From the NCBI RefSeq assembly GCF_902506145.1, contig NZ_LR733520.1, positions 1,313,975 to 1,377,974 on the forward strand: 64,000 nt of DNA. The letters run 5' to 3'. The stretch's first letter is position 1. Every line of letters begins with the position of its first letter. The position numbers were made by a program, and so were the translations under genes. Positions 47,741 through 56,675 of the stretch are shown piece by piece. The notes under the pieces were generated by a model. It saw nothing but the letters and a program-made list of their open reading frames with translations. It searched no databases and was not told where the DNA came from. The DNA comes from Burkholderia sp. 8Y (GTDB lineage Bacteria; Pseudomonadota; Gammaproteobacteria; Burkholderiales; Burkholderiaceae).

Positions 47741-47776
47741 GAGGCGCCGGCTTTCGGCGCAAACATGCGGCGCCTC
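47741..47776 (+). other. Intercistronic inverted repeat between prkA and yeaH
   Basis: GAGGCGCCG (47741-47749) and CGGCGCCTC (47768-47776) form a perfect 9-bp stem; a smaller GCCG/CGGC hairpin nests inside. It lies in the 172-bp gap, 31 bp upstream of the yeaH start, and lacks a T tract. It could tune yeaH translation or mRNA stability. Confidence 0.5.
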
Positions 47777-47807
47777 GCACACTCGCCCATTAAGCGGGAG
47801 ACTGGAT

Positions 47808-49073
47808 GTGCTGCACCAAATCATCGACCGCAGGTTAGCCGGCAAGAACAAGAGCATCGCGAACCGCGAACGCTTTCTGCGACGCGTCAAGAACTACATT
47901 CGCCGCGCGGTTTCCGACGCGGTGCGCGATCGCAGCATCAAGGACATTCAAAGCACGCAGAGCATCACGATTCCGAAGAAGGACATCGCGGAGCCGTCGT
48001 TCCGGCATGGGCCGGGCGGCAAGCGTGAATACGTGCATCCGGGCAACGCCGACTACGTGCGCGGCGACAAGATTCCACGTCCGCAGGGCGGCTCGGGCGG
48101 CGGCGGCAAGAGCGCGAGCAACGAGGGCGAAGGCCAGGACGACTTCGTCTTCGAACTGTCGCGCGAAGAATTCATGCAGTACTTCTTCGACGATCTCGAA
48201 CTGCCGCGCCTCGTGAAGACGCAACTGCTCGCCGTGCCGACATGGAAGAACGTGCGCGCGGGCTGGGCGGCGGAAGGCACGCCGAACAACATCGACGTGG
48301 TGCGGTCGCTGCGCAGCGCGCTCGGGCGGCGCATCGCGCTCGGCTGGCCGCTTTCGGCGCAGTTGCGCGAGATGGAACGCCAGCTCGAACAACTGAAGGA
48401 AGAAGACGGCAATCCCGACGACATCGCGCGGCTGGAAGCGGATATCGTCATGATGCAGGGACGGATCACGCGCATTCCGTTCATCGATCCGTTCGATCTG
48501 CGTTATATCAACCGCGTGAAGCAGCCCACGCCTTCCAGCAAGGCCGTGATGTTCTGCCTGATGGACGTGTCGGGTTCCATGGACGAGCAGCGCAAGGACC
48601 TGTCGAAGCGGTTCTTCATCCTGCTGTATCTCTTCCTGCAGCGGAACTACGAGAAGATCGAGGTCGTGTTCATCCGTCACCATACGCGTGCGGAAGAAGT
48701 CGATGAAGACACCTTCTTTCATTCGACGGAAAGCGGCGGCACGGTGGTGTCGAGCGCGCTCGAACTCATGAAGAAGATCATGGACGAACGCTACTCTCCG
48801 ACTGAATGGAATATTTACGGCGCACAGGCTTCGGACGGCGACAACTGGACCGACGATTCGCCCAAGTGCCGCAAGCTGCTCGCCGAGGACATCCTGCCGA
48901 AGGTGCGGTATTTTGCTTATATTCAAGTTGCGCCAGAGGAGCAGAATCTCTGGTTGGAGTATGCTCAGCTTGCAGCCGGCGCGCCTGAACTGGCGATGAA
49001 AAAGGTCGATTCGGCCTCGGACATCTACCCCGTTTTCCGCGAACTCTTCGAGAAACAGCAGGCGGCCGCATGA
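47808..49073 (+). CDS. yeaH: YeaH/YhbH family protein (UPF0229)
   Basis: 421 residues beginning at GTG with GGGAG seven bases upstream; the frame extends upstream but lacks an RBS, and this start gives the family's VLHQIIDRRLAGKNKS beginning. A disordered Gly/Ser-rich stretch lies near residues 85-110. A C-terminal VWA-like domain follows with a MIDAS-type motif (LMDVSGSMDE). YeaH is the partner of YeaG/PrkA in stress survival. Its biochemical role is unknown; the VWA domain implies metal-dependent binding to partner proteins. Confidence 0.95.
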   Translation: MLHQIIDRRLAGKNKSIANRERFLRRVKNYIRRAVSDAVRDRSIKDIQSTQSITIPKKDIAEPSFRHGPGGKREYVHPGNADYVRGDKIPRPQGGSGGGGKSASNEGEGQDDFVFELSREEFMQYFFDDLELPRLVKTQLLAVPTWKNVRAGWAAEGTPNNIDVVRSLRSALGRRIALGWPLSAQLREMERQLEQLKEEDGNPDDIARLEADIVMMQGRITRIPFIDPFDLRYINRVKQPTPSSKAVMFCLMDVSGSMDEQRKDLSKRFFILLYLFLQRNYEKIEVVFIRHHTRAEEVDEDTFFHSTESGGTVVSSALELMKKIMDERYSPTEWNIYGAQASDGDNWTDDSPKCRKLLAEDILPKVRYFAYIQVAPEEQNLWLEYAQLAAGAPELAMKKVDSASDIYPVFRELFEKQQAAA

Positions 49074-49198
49074 CGACGAGGCACGTGAACAACGAAACGC
49101 GTGGATATCATCTCGACGGCACGGACGATCGTGCTCCGTCGAAACTCGGACCGGAAGCGGGGCAACGCAATGCGTCCGCCAGGACGCACGAGGTAAGC

Positions 49199-50722
49199 AT
49201 GAACGTTGCAGAAAAAAGGCGGCCGCTGCCATGCCCATCGGACTGGAGCGTCGAGCTGATCGAAGAGTACGACGCCGAGATTTCGCGCGTCGCGAATCGC
49301 TACGGCCTCGACGTCTATCCCATCCAGCTCGAAATCATCAGCGCCGAGCAGATGATGGATGCGTACGCATCCGTCGGCATGCCGGTGAACTATCGGCACT
49401 GGTCGTTCGGCAAGCACTTTCTCTCGACGGAGAAGAGCTATCGGCGCGGGCAAATGGGCCTCGCGTACGAAATTGTCATCAACTCGAACCCCTGCATCGC
49501 GTATCTGATGGAAGAAAACACGATGACGATGCAGGCGCTCGTCATCGCCCATGCCGCTTACGGGCATAACTCCTTCTTCAAGGGCAACTATCTGTTCCGG
49601 CTGTGGACGGATGCCCACGCGATCATCGACTACCTCGTCTACGCGAAGAACTACATCGCCGAATGCGAGGAGCGGCACGGGCTGGATCGCGTCGAGGAGT
49701 TGCTCGACTCGTGCCATGCGCTGATGAACTACGGCGTGGACCGTTACAAGCGCCCGCAAAAGCTGTCGCTCGCGAAGGAAGCCGCGATGCGCCGCGAGCG
49801 CGAGGCGTATCTGCAATCGCAGGTCAATGAATTGTGGCGCACGCTGCCGAACAAGAAGGCGCCGTCCGCCGAGGAAACTGAAAGCCGCTATCCGCCGGAG
49901 CCGCAGGAAAACCTGCTGTACTTCGCGGAGAAAAACGCGCCGCTTCTGGAGCCGTGGGAGCGCGAAGTCATTCGCATCGTGCGCAAGGTCGGACAGTATT
50001 TCTATCCGCAGCGGCAGACGCAGGTGATGAACGAAGGCTGGGCCACGTTCTGGCACTACACGCTGCTCAACACGCTCTACAACGAAGGCCGGCTCGAAGA
50101 CGGCTTCATGATGGAGTTCCTGCATTCGCATTCGAACGTCGTGTATCAGCCGCCGGTGACGAAGCCGTATTACAGCGGCATCAACCCGTATGCGCTGGGT
50201 TTTTCGATGATGAGCGACATTCGCCGCATCTGCGAAAGCCCGACGGACGAAGACCGCGAGTGGTTCCCCGATCTCGCGGGCAGCGACTGGCTGGAATCGC
50301 TGCACTACGCGATGCGCAACTTCAAGGACGAGAGCTTCATCGCGCAGTATTTGTCTCCGCATCTGATCCGCGAGATGCGCCTCTTTTCGATTCTCGACGA
50401 CGACATGCGCGACGCGCTCGAAGTGTCGGCGATTCACGACGAAAGCGGCTATCGTTACGTGCGGCAGGCGTTGTCGCGGCAGTACGACATTCATCACCGC
50501 GAGCCGAATATTCAGGTGTATTCGGTCAACACGCGCGGCGACCGCAGTCTCACGCTGCGTCACTTCATGACTGACAACCGCCATCTGTCGAACGACAGCG
50601 ACGAAGTGCTCAAGCACATGGCGCGTTTGTGGCAGTTCGACGTGTATCTCGAAAGCGTCGATGAAAACGGCACGGTGAGAAAACGCTTCGACTGCCGGTA
50701 CACAGCGCCGAATTCGCGCTGA
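49199..50722 (+). CDS. SpoVR/YcgB family protein
   Basis: 507 residues, matching E. coli YcgB and Bacillus SpoVR in length. Landmarks are MEENTMTMQALVIAHAAYGHNSFFKGN and VMNEGWATFWHY, a His/Glu-rich pattern suggestive of a metal site. SpoVR acts in spore cortex formation in Bacillus, while in non-sporulating bacteria the prkA-yeaH-spoVR trio is tied to stationary-phase and starvation responses. ATG at 49199 is preferred over a frame opening at 49070 because of the conserved N-terminus and AGGT upstream. A terminator follows at 50745. Confidence 0.95.
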   Translation: MNVAEKRRPLPCPSDWSVELIEEYDAEISRVANRYGLDVYPIQLEIISAEQMMDAYASVGMPVNYRHWSFGKHFLSTEKSYRRGQMGLAYEIVINSNPCIAYLMEENTMTMQALVIAHAAYGHNSFFKGNYLFRLWTDAHAIIDYLVYAKNYIAECEERHGLDRVEELLDSCHALMNYGVDRYKRPQKLSLAKEAAMRREREAYLQSQVNELWRTLPNKKAPSAEETESRYPPEPQENLLYFAEKNAPLLEPWEREVIRIVRKVGQYFYPQRQTQVMNEGWATFWHYTLLNTLYNEGRLEDGFMMEFLHSHSNVVYQPPVTKPYYSGINPYALGFSMMSDIRRICESPTDEDREWFPDLAGSDWLESLHYAMRNFKDESFIAQYLSPHLIREMRLFSILDDDMRDALEVSAIHDESGYRYVRQALSRQYDIHHREPNIQVYSVNTRGDRSLTLRHFMTDNRHLSNDSDEVLKHMARLWQFDVYLESVDENGTVRKRFDCRYTAPNSR

Positions 50723-50744
50723 TTCGGGTCTTGTTTGCAATGAG

Positions 50745-50771
50745 AAACGGCTCCTTCGCGGAGCCGTTTTT
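50745..50771. terminator. Bidirectional terminator after spoVR
   Basis: Ten-bp stem (AAACGGCTCC/GGAGCCGTTT) with a five-base loop and TTTTT on the plus strand; it also ends the convergent AI-2E-family gene, whose stop is at 50777. Confidence 0.85.
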
Positions 50772-50776
50772 CTTTG

Positions 50777-51832
50777 CTATTGCGGGTCTTCGTCCTGCGA
50801 AAAAATATCCCAGCTCGCCATGAACAGCGCGGCCACGAGCGGCCCGATCACGAAGCCGTTGATGCCGAACAATGCCATGCCGCCGAGCGTCGAGATCAGC
50901 ACGACCCAGTCGGGCATCTTCGTGTCCTTGCCGACGAGAATCGGACGCAGCACGTTGTCCACGAGACCGATCACGATCACGCAGAACGCGACCAGAATCA
51001 GTCCGCGCCAGATTTCGCCGGTCATGAAGAAGTAGAGCGCGGCCGGCGCCCACACCAGCGCCGCACCGACCGCCGGCAAGAGCGAGAGAAACGCCATCAG
51101 CACGCCCCACAGCAGCGAGCCGTTGATGCCGAGAATCCAGAAGATCAGGCCGCCCAGGAAGCCCTGCACGGCGGCCACCGCGATGTTGCCCTTGACCGTC
51201 GCGCGCACGACGGTCGTGAACTTCGCGATCAGATGTTGCTTCGGCGCCGGATCGAGTGGCAGCGCGCGTCGGATGCGCCGTGCAATCTCGCCGCCATCGC
51301 GCAGCAGAAAGAACACGAGGTAAAGCATGACGCCGAAGCTCACGATGAACTGAAACGTGTTCTGTCCGATCAAGAGCGCCTGCGCCGCCGCGAACTGGCT
51401 GATGCGCGAGGCGCCTTCCATCAACTTGCTTTGCACGCCGGGGATGTCGTCGAGGCCGTAGCGCCCGAGCAGTTGCTGCACGGACACCGGCAGCGCATGA
51501 AGCACATGCTGAAAGTACATGCCGAAGTTCAGATCGCCGCTCTTGATGCGCGTGTAGACGAGCGCGACTTCCTGCACGAGCGTCACCGCGACCACTGAAA
51601 CCGGAATGATGACGATGAGTATCGCGGCGGCGAGCGTCGTGAGCGCGGCGAGGTTGCGGCGCTTGCCGAAGCGCACGGTGAGCCAACGCTGCATCGGCTG
51701 AAAGATCAGCGCGAGAATCACGCCCCAGAAGATGGCGCCGAAAAACGGCAGCAGCACCCAGCCGAGCGCAACGGTCACGACGAACAGCAGGATATGAAAG
51801 AAGCCTTGATGGACGGACTGGTTGTTGTTCAT
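50777..51832 (-). CDS. AI-2E transporter family (PerM-like) membrane protein
   Basis: 351 residues with seven to eight hydrophobic segments arranged as in the AI-2E/PerM family: the N-terminal GWVLLPFFGAIFWGVILALIF, a large soluble loop around residues 85-155, and the C-terminal motif GLVDNVLRPILVGKDTKMPDW with ISTLGGMALFGINGFVIGPLVAAL. Members export autoinducer-2 or act as Na+/H+ antiporters, and the individual substrate is not predictable. It is convergent with spoVR, separated only by a shared terminator. Confidence 0.92.
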   Translation of the reverse strand: MNNNQSVHQGFFHILLFVVTVALGWVLLPFFGAIFWGVILALIFQPMQRWLTVRFGKRRNLAALTTLAAAILIVIIPVSVVAVTLVQEVALVYTRIKSGDLNFGMYFQHVLHALPVSVQQLLGRYGLDDIPGVQSKLMEGASRISQFAAAQALLIGQNTFQFIVSFGVMLYLVFFLLRDGGEIARRIRRALPLDPAPKQHLIAKFTTVVRATVKGNIAVAAVQGFLGGLIFWILGINGSLLWGVLMAFLSLLPAVGAALVWAPAALYFFMTGEIWRGLILVAFCVIVIGLVDNVLRPILVGKDTKMPDWVVLISTLGGMALFGINGFVIGPLVAALFMASWDIFSQDEDPQ

Positions 51833-52039
51833 TAGGAGAGTGGGGCGGGCAGTCGTTAGCGGGCCATGCTAGCACGCGCTGTCGGCGAGCTTTCACGCAG
51901 GGGTTCGAGCATGAAACTCGCCTGCCGTTCGCCCGAATCGCGGCGCGCGCAGCCGCGTCGACTAAAATCCGGCATCCATTTCTTGCAGACGGCTTCCGAA
52001 AAGGTTCCGACGGCTTGCCTCTGCCTCACGCATCGAACC

Positions 52040-52918
52040 ATGAATCCAGGCGTCGTCTACGCATTCGCGGCCTTTGTCATCTGGGGCCTTTTTCCGATCT
52101 ACTTCAAGGCGCTCCATTCGATCGGCGCGATCGAAATGCTCGCGCACCGCATGGCGTGGTCGATGGCCTTCCTGCTGATCGTGCTGACCGCACGGCGGCA
52201 CTGGCAATGGCTCCGACCGGTGCTGCGCGACAAGCGGCTGCTTGCGCGCTTCGCGGCGAGCGCGGCGCTGCTTTCGGCGAACTGGGGCCTCTATATCTGG
52301 GCAGTCAACGACGGCCGCATCGTCGAGGCGAGTCTCGGCTACTTCATCAATCCGCTCGTCAACGTGCTGTTCGGCATGGCGTTCCTGCACGAACGCCTGC
52401 GGCCGGTGCAGTGGATCGCCGTGACGGTCGCCGCGCTGGGCGTCGCGTGGCTCACGTGGGCCAACGGCGCGCCGCCGTGGATCAGCTTCGCGCTCGCGCT
52501 CACGTTCGGCGGCTACGGCTTGCTGCGCAAGACCGCTTCGCTCGGCGCGCTGGAAGGGCTGACGCTCGAAACCATGCTGCTGTGCCCGGTCGCGCTGCTT
52601 TATCTCTTCGTGCTCGGCTCGCACGGGGGAAGCGGCTTCGAACACGCCACGCTCGGCGTCAAGCTGCTGCTCGCGGCGGCCGGCCCGGTGACGGCCGTGC
52701 CGCTGCTGCTTTTCGCCGCCGGCGCGCGGCGCATTCCGCTGTCGATGCTCGGACTCATCCAGTACATCACGCCGTCGCTGCAATTGCTGATCGGCGTGGC
52801 GATCTATCGCGAGGCGTTCGGGCACGATCAGCTAATCGGCTACGGCGCGATCTGGTGCGCGCTCGCGCTGTATTCGCTTGAAGGCGTCTATCGGGCGCGA
52901 CGGGCGCGGGCAGCCTGA
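52040..52918 (+). CDS. rarD: EamA-family transporter RarD
   Basis: 292 residues with ten predicted TM helices, as in the RarD branch of the drug/metabolite transporters. The N-terminus MNPGVVYAFAAFVIWGLFPIYFK and RMAWSMAFLLIVLTARRHW are characteristic, as is the LQLLIGVAIYREAF ending. Named from chloramphenicol-sensitivity phenotypes; physiological substrates are unknown. The ATG at 52040 gives the conserved start, although the frame is open upstream. Confidence 0.93.
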   Translation: MNPGVVYAFAAFVIWGLFPIYFKALHSIGAIEMLAHRMAWSMAFLLIVLTARRHWQWLRPVLRDKRLLARFAASAALLSANWGLYIWAVNDGRIVEASLGYFINPLVNVLFGMAFLHERLRPVQWIAVTVAALGVAWLTWANGAPPWISFALALTFGGYGLLRKTASLGALEGLTLETMLLCPVALLYLFVLGSHGGSGFEHATLGVKLLLAAAGPVTAVPLLLFAAGARRIPLSMLGLIQYITPSLQLLIGVAIYREAFGHDQLIGYGAIWCALALYSLEGVYRARRARAA

Positions 52919-52933
52919 GCCGGGTGATGCCCG

Positions 52934-53929
52934 TTAGCGCGACGCATCGCCCCAGCGGTATTCAACGGTCGCATCGTCGAGCTTCGCCTTGATGTCCGGA
53001 TCGAGCGGTTGATCGGCGGCGGCGAGCGTGTCGTCCAGTTGCTCGGGGCGGCTCGCGCCGATGATCGCCGATGTCACGGCAGGATTTTCAAGCACCCACG
53101 CGAGCGACGTGCTGGCAAGCGACCGTCCCGTTGGCGCGACGATCTCCTTGAGTTTCTCGATGGTCTGGAACTCGCGCTCGTGCCAGTACCGCTCCTGATA
53201 CATCTCGCCCGCCTTGCCGACCGTCGCGGTGAAGCGGCCCTCGGAAGGCGCCGCGTCGTGCCGATGCTTGCCCGTCAGCAAGCCGCCCGCGAGCGGGTTG
53301 TACGGAATGACGGCGAGCCCTTCTTCGGTCGCGAGCGGCAGCAACTCGCGCTCGATCTGACGGAACAGCAGGTTGTAGCGCGGCTGCACCGACACGAAGC
53401 GCGCGGCGCGCAGCACGTCGGCGCGGCCCAGCGCCCGCGCGAGCCGGTACGCGAGGAAGTTCGACACGCCGATATAGCGCGCCTTGCCGTGCCGCACGAT
53501 CACGTCGAGCGCCTCGAGCGTCTCGTCGAGCGGCGTGTCGCGGTCGTCCATATGGAGCTGATACAGATCGACGTAATCGGTGTTCAGCCGCCTGAGCGAC
53601 GCGTCGATGGCATCGAGCAGGTGCTTGCGCGACGCGCCCTTGTTCCACGCGAGCGGCCCCATCACGCCGACTGCCTTCGTCGCGAGGATGAACTGATCGC
53701 GCTTGCCCGCGAGCCATCGCCCGACGATCTCCTCCGTGCGGCCGACGATATCGTGCGTGCCGCCGAGCGGATAGACGTCGGCGGTATCGATGAAATTGAC
53801 GCCCGCTTCGCTCGCCCGGTCCATGATGCTGCGCGACACGTTTTCGTCGGTCTGGAGACCAAAGGTCATCGTGCCGAGGGTGAGACGCGAAACGGTGAGT
53901 CCGGTGTTGCCGAATTTGCGGTATTGCAC
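52934..53929 (-). CDS. Aldo/keto reductase
   Basis: 331-residue NADP-dependent TIM-barrel oxidoreductase. The catalytic tetrad is visible: Asp and Tyr in FIDTADVYPLGG, Lys in LATKAVGV and His in YQLHMDDRDTPL. The C-terminal GASRPEQLDDTLAAAD segment holds the cofactor loop. The substrate is unknown; the family reduces aldehydes and ketones. It is convergent with rarD (15 bp between stops). Confidence 0.93.
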   Translation of the reverse strand: MQYRKFGNTGLTVSRLTLGTMTFGLQTDENVSRSIMDRASEAGVNFIDTADVYPLGGTHDIVGRTEEIVGRWLAGKRDQFILATKAVGVMGPLAWNKGASRKHLLDAIDASLRRLNTDYVDLYQLHMDDRDTPLDETLEALDVIVRHGKARYIGVSNFLAYRLARALGRADVLRAARFVSVQPRYNLLFRQIERELLPLATEEGLAVIPYNPLAGGLLTGKHRHDAAPSEGRFTATVGKAGEMYQERYWHEREFQTIEKLKEIVAPTGRSLASTSLAWVLENPAVTSAIIGASRPEQLDDTLAAADQPLDPDIKAKLDDATVEYRWGDASR

Positions 53930-54010
53930 GATTGCGCTCCGGGAAGAGGGATAAGGACGTGCGGCAACGGGCAGGATAGCCCGTATGGTGCGCGGCTGCT
54001 TATTGGCTCG

Positions 54011-55396
54011 CTAGCGGGCCGCAGGCGCGGGCGCGGACGTGCGTGGCGCGGAATCGAGCCGGCGGAACACGACGCCCGACAGCAGCGTGACCACGCCCAT
54101 GCACGCGAAGCTCAGTTTGAAGCCGAGCGATGCCGACCCGAACTGTCCTTCGAAGACCTGCACGAGCGAGCCGCCGATCGACACGCCGAGACCGATGGCG
54201 AGCATCTGCACCATCGAGAACAGGCTGTTGCCGCTGCCCGCATCCTGCTTCGACAAGCCCTTGAGCGTGACGCTGTTCATCGCGGCGAACTGCATCGAGT
54301 TGCACGCGCCGAAGAGCGCGAGAATCCCGATCTCGGCGGCGAGCGGCAGCGACGGCGAGAAAGCCGCAAACGCGACGATCGACGCGCCGACGAGCGCCGT
54401 GTTCACGAGCAGGAACGTCTCGTAGCCGTAACGCGTGACGAGCCGCGCGATCCATCGTTTCGACACGGTGCCCGCGATGGCGATGGGCAGCATCATGAGC
54501 CCCGAATGCAGCGGGCTGTAGCCGAGTTCGAGCTGCATCAGAAGCGGCAAGAGGAAGGGCACCGCGCTCGACCCAATGCGGCAGAGCAGATTGCCGATCA
54601 AGCCGACACTAAAGTTCGGCTCGCGAAAGAGCGCGAGCTTGAAGAGCGGATTGCGCCGGTAACGCGCATACGGAACGTAGGCGAACGCCGAGACCACCGC
54701 GAGCGCGAAGAGCGCCGCCGACACCGCGCCGCGATGCGTCTGAACGGGCGGATCGAGCGCGAGTGAGAACGCGACCATGCACAGCGACAGCAATCCGCAG
54801 CCGATGAAATCGAAGGGCGGCGCATCGTGCAGCGTGTCGTGCGGCAGAAAGCGCCGCACCGCGTACAGGCCGGCCGCGCCGATCGGCACGTTGATGAGGA
54901 AGATCCAGTGCCAGGTGAAGGACTGGACGAACCAGCCGCCGAGCGTCGGGCCGAGAATGGGGCCGACCTGTCCGGCGACCGAAATCATCGCGAGCGCGGA
55001 GACGTACGCTTCGCCGCTGACGGCGCGCAGGACCGCGAGTCGGCCGATCGGCAGCAGCATCGAGCCGCCGATGCCTTGCAGCACGCGCGCAAAGACGAGT
55101 TGGTTCAGCGAATGCGCGCCCGCGCAGGCGAGCGATCCGATCACGAACAGGCTGATCGAGACGAAATACACGCCGCGCGTGCCGAAGCGGTCGGCGAGCC
55201 AGCCGGACGCCGGCGTGAGAAGCGCCATGGTGAGCGTGTAGGCGACGACGATGGACTGCATCGCGAGCGGCGCGGCGTGCAGATCCCGCGCGATGGAAGG
55301 CAGCGCCGTGTTGACGATCGTCGTGTCGAGCGCCTGCATGAAAAAGCCCACGGCGACGATCCACAGAAGCGCCGTGTGCGAAGACTGTCTGGTCAT
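54011..55396 (-). CDS. MFS efflux transporter, DHA2 (EmrB/QacA) family
   Basis: 461 residues with about 14 hydrophobic segments. Motifs are motif C of the drug:H+ antiporter group (GPILGPTLGGWFVQSF), the LDTTIVNTALPSIARDL first-helix signature, and SGWLADRFGTRG (motif A). It should export drugs or other hydrophobic compounds using the proton gradient. Transcribed divergently from a LysR-type gene 128 bp away, which probably regulates it. Confidence 0.93.
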   Translation of the reverse strand: MTRQSSHTALLWIVAVGFFMQALDTTIVNTALPSIARDLHAAPLAMQSIVVAYTLTMALLTPASGWLADRFGTRGVYFVSISLFVIGSLACAGAHSLNQLVFARVLQGIGGSMLLPIGRLAVLRAVSGEAYVSALAMISVAGQVGPILGPTLGGWFVQSFTWHWIFLINVPIGAAGLYAVRRFLPHDTLHDAPPFDFIGCGLLSLCMVAFSLALDPPVQTHRGAVSAALFALAVVSAFAYVPYARYRRNPLFKLALFREPNFSVGLIGNLLCRIGSSAVPFLLPLLMQLELGYSPLHSGLMMLPIAIAGTVSKRWIARLVTRYGYETFLLVNTALVGASIVAFAAFSPSLPLAAEIGILALFGACNSMQFAAMNSVTLKGLSKQDAGSGNSLFSMVQMLAIGLGVSIGGSLVQVFEGQFGSASLGFKLSFACMGVVTLLSGVVFRRLDSAPRTSAPAPAAR

Positions 55397-55498
55397 GGAA
55401 GAAGAGTTGGGCCTCGCGCTGGAACCGTTTTCAGCGCATCCGTGAAATAGTAGTGACTGCGGGCGTTATCGGGAAGACCGCTAGCCGCATTGACTGCC

Positions 55499-55513
55499 AT
55501 CGGTTTTGCCGAT
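55499..55513. promoter_or_regulatory. Candidate LysR-regulator site
   Basis: ATCGG-N5-CCGAT in the divergent MFS/LysR control region, centred about 19 bp before the LysR start. LysR proteins typically bind interrupted dyads with a T-N11-A core; this one has A/T ends 13 bp apart, so the match is loose. Confidence 0.3.
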
Positions 55514-55524
55514 CACAATGCCGC

Positions 55525-56385
55525 ATGCTGAATCCGCTCTGGCTGACTACCTTCGCGACGGTGGCCGCGTCGCACAGCTTTACCGACGCCGGGCGCCAGC
55601 TCGGCCTGCGCCAGTCCAGTGTCTCGGAGCATATCCGGCGCCTGGAAGAGAGCGTCGGGCGGCGGCTCTTGCTGCGCGACACGCATTCGCTCGCACTGAC
55701 CGCCGACGGCGAAGCGATGCTCGTCCACGCCCGCGTCATTCTCGAGGCGATGGCGCACGCCGAATCGCAGTTCAGTTCGCCGCGGCTGCGCGGACGCGTG
55801 CGGCTCGGCTCATCGGACGATCTCGCGCTCGGGCCGCTGCCGAGCGTGCTCGCCGCGTTTCGCGACACGCATCCGGATGTCGAGCTGGAAATCACCATCG
55901 GCATGACCGGGCGGCTGTATCAACTGGTCGACGCGGGCGAACTCGATCTCGCGGTCGGCAAGCGCCGTCTGGGCGATGCGCGCGGCACGCGGCTTTTCAG
56001 CGGGCGGCTCGAATGGCTCGCGAAGCCCGGGACCGTCGTCGATACGAGCTTGCCGCTGCCGTTGATTCTCGTCGCGGAGCCGAGCGTCACGCGCGCCGTC
56101 GTGCTCGATTCGCTCGCGCTGACCGGCGCGCGCTGGCAGATGGTGTGTACAAGCAGCAGTCATGCAGGCTGCATCGCGGCGGCGCGCGGCGGGCTCGGGC
56201 TCACCGTGCGCTCGCATTTTCTGGGCGGCCGCGGGCTCGCGCCGCCGGTCAATCGCGCGGAGTTGCCCGAGTTGCCGGAAGTGGAGTTCATCGCGTTCGG
56301 CGCGAAGCATCCGAGCCGGCCGGCGGAGACGCTGCTTCAGCTTCTTCAGGACAGTGATCTGCGCGGGGAGTGGGACGGGGAGTAG
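55525..56385 (+). CDS. LysR-family transcriptional regulator
   Basis: 286 residues. The winged helix-turn-helix (LWLTTFATVAASHSFTDAGRQLGLRQSSVSEHIRRLEESVG) is followed by a LysR substrate-binding domain with the usual mixed alpha/beta pattern. The divergent MFS transporter is the obvious target. The ATG at 55525 starts exactly at the conserved LNPLWL beginning; the open frame farther upstream is not used. The Cys pair around residues 210-217 is unusual for the family and might sense oxidants. Confidence 0.9.
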   Translation: MLNPLWLTTFATVAASHSFTDAGRQLGLRQSSVSEHIRRLEESVGRRLLLRDTHSLALTADGEAMLVHARVILEAMAHAESQFSSPRLRGRVRLGSSDDLALGPLPSVLAAFRDTHPDVELEITIGMTGRLYQLVDAGELDLAVGKRRLGDARGTRLFSGRLEWLAKPGTVVDTSLPLPLILVAEPSVTRAVVLDSLALTGARWQMVCTSSSHAGCIAAARGGLGLTVRSHFLGGRGLAPPVNRAELPELPEVEFIAFGAKHPSRPAETLLQLLQDSDLRGEWDGE

Positions 56386-56675
56386 GGAACGCGGCGTGCT
56401 GTGGGGGTCGCGCGGGTTGTGCGGATCGCCCTTGATCGTCCGCTTTGTGCGCTTGCTGCCGGTCGTGCCCGATCGTATGGGTTGTGTGGGTTGTGTGGGT
56501 TGTGAGCTAGTGTTGGTCAGTCCGGTCGTCCTTGGTCGTGCGCTTCGTGCGCTTCGTGCGCTTTGTTCACTTGCTGACGGCGGTGCCGGTCGTGCCGGTC
56601 GTCGGTCGTGTCCGTCGTACCGGTCCCGCCCGCCGCTGCCGGTTGTGCCGCCGCAACGCCGGGCGGCGGCCCCGA
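56386..56675 (+). repeat. Short-period (9-bp) micro-repeat region between LysR and tannase genes
   Basis: About 290 bp of low-complexity DNA. It holds three blocks of tandem 9-mers: GGTTGTGTG repeats near 56479-56503, GTGCGCTTC repeats near 56537-56565, and CCGGTCGTG repeats near 56584-56610. All have a 9-bp period, so they would encode repeating tripeptides if translated. No RBS or credible start supports a gene, and GTG/GTC-rich words dominate. No clear promoter is seen. Confidence 0.6.

Noticed and set aside
56532..56675. Upstream extension of the tannase frame through VRFVRFVRFV-like residues
   Set aside because: Arises from 9-bp microrepeats; no RBS and no similarity to secreted enzyme N-termini.
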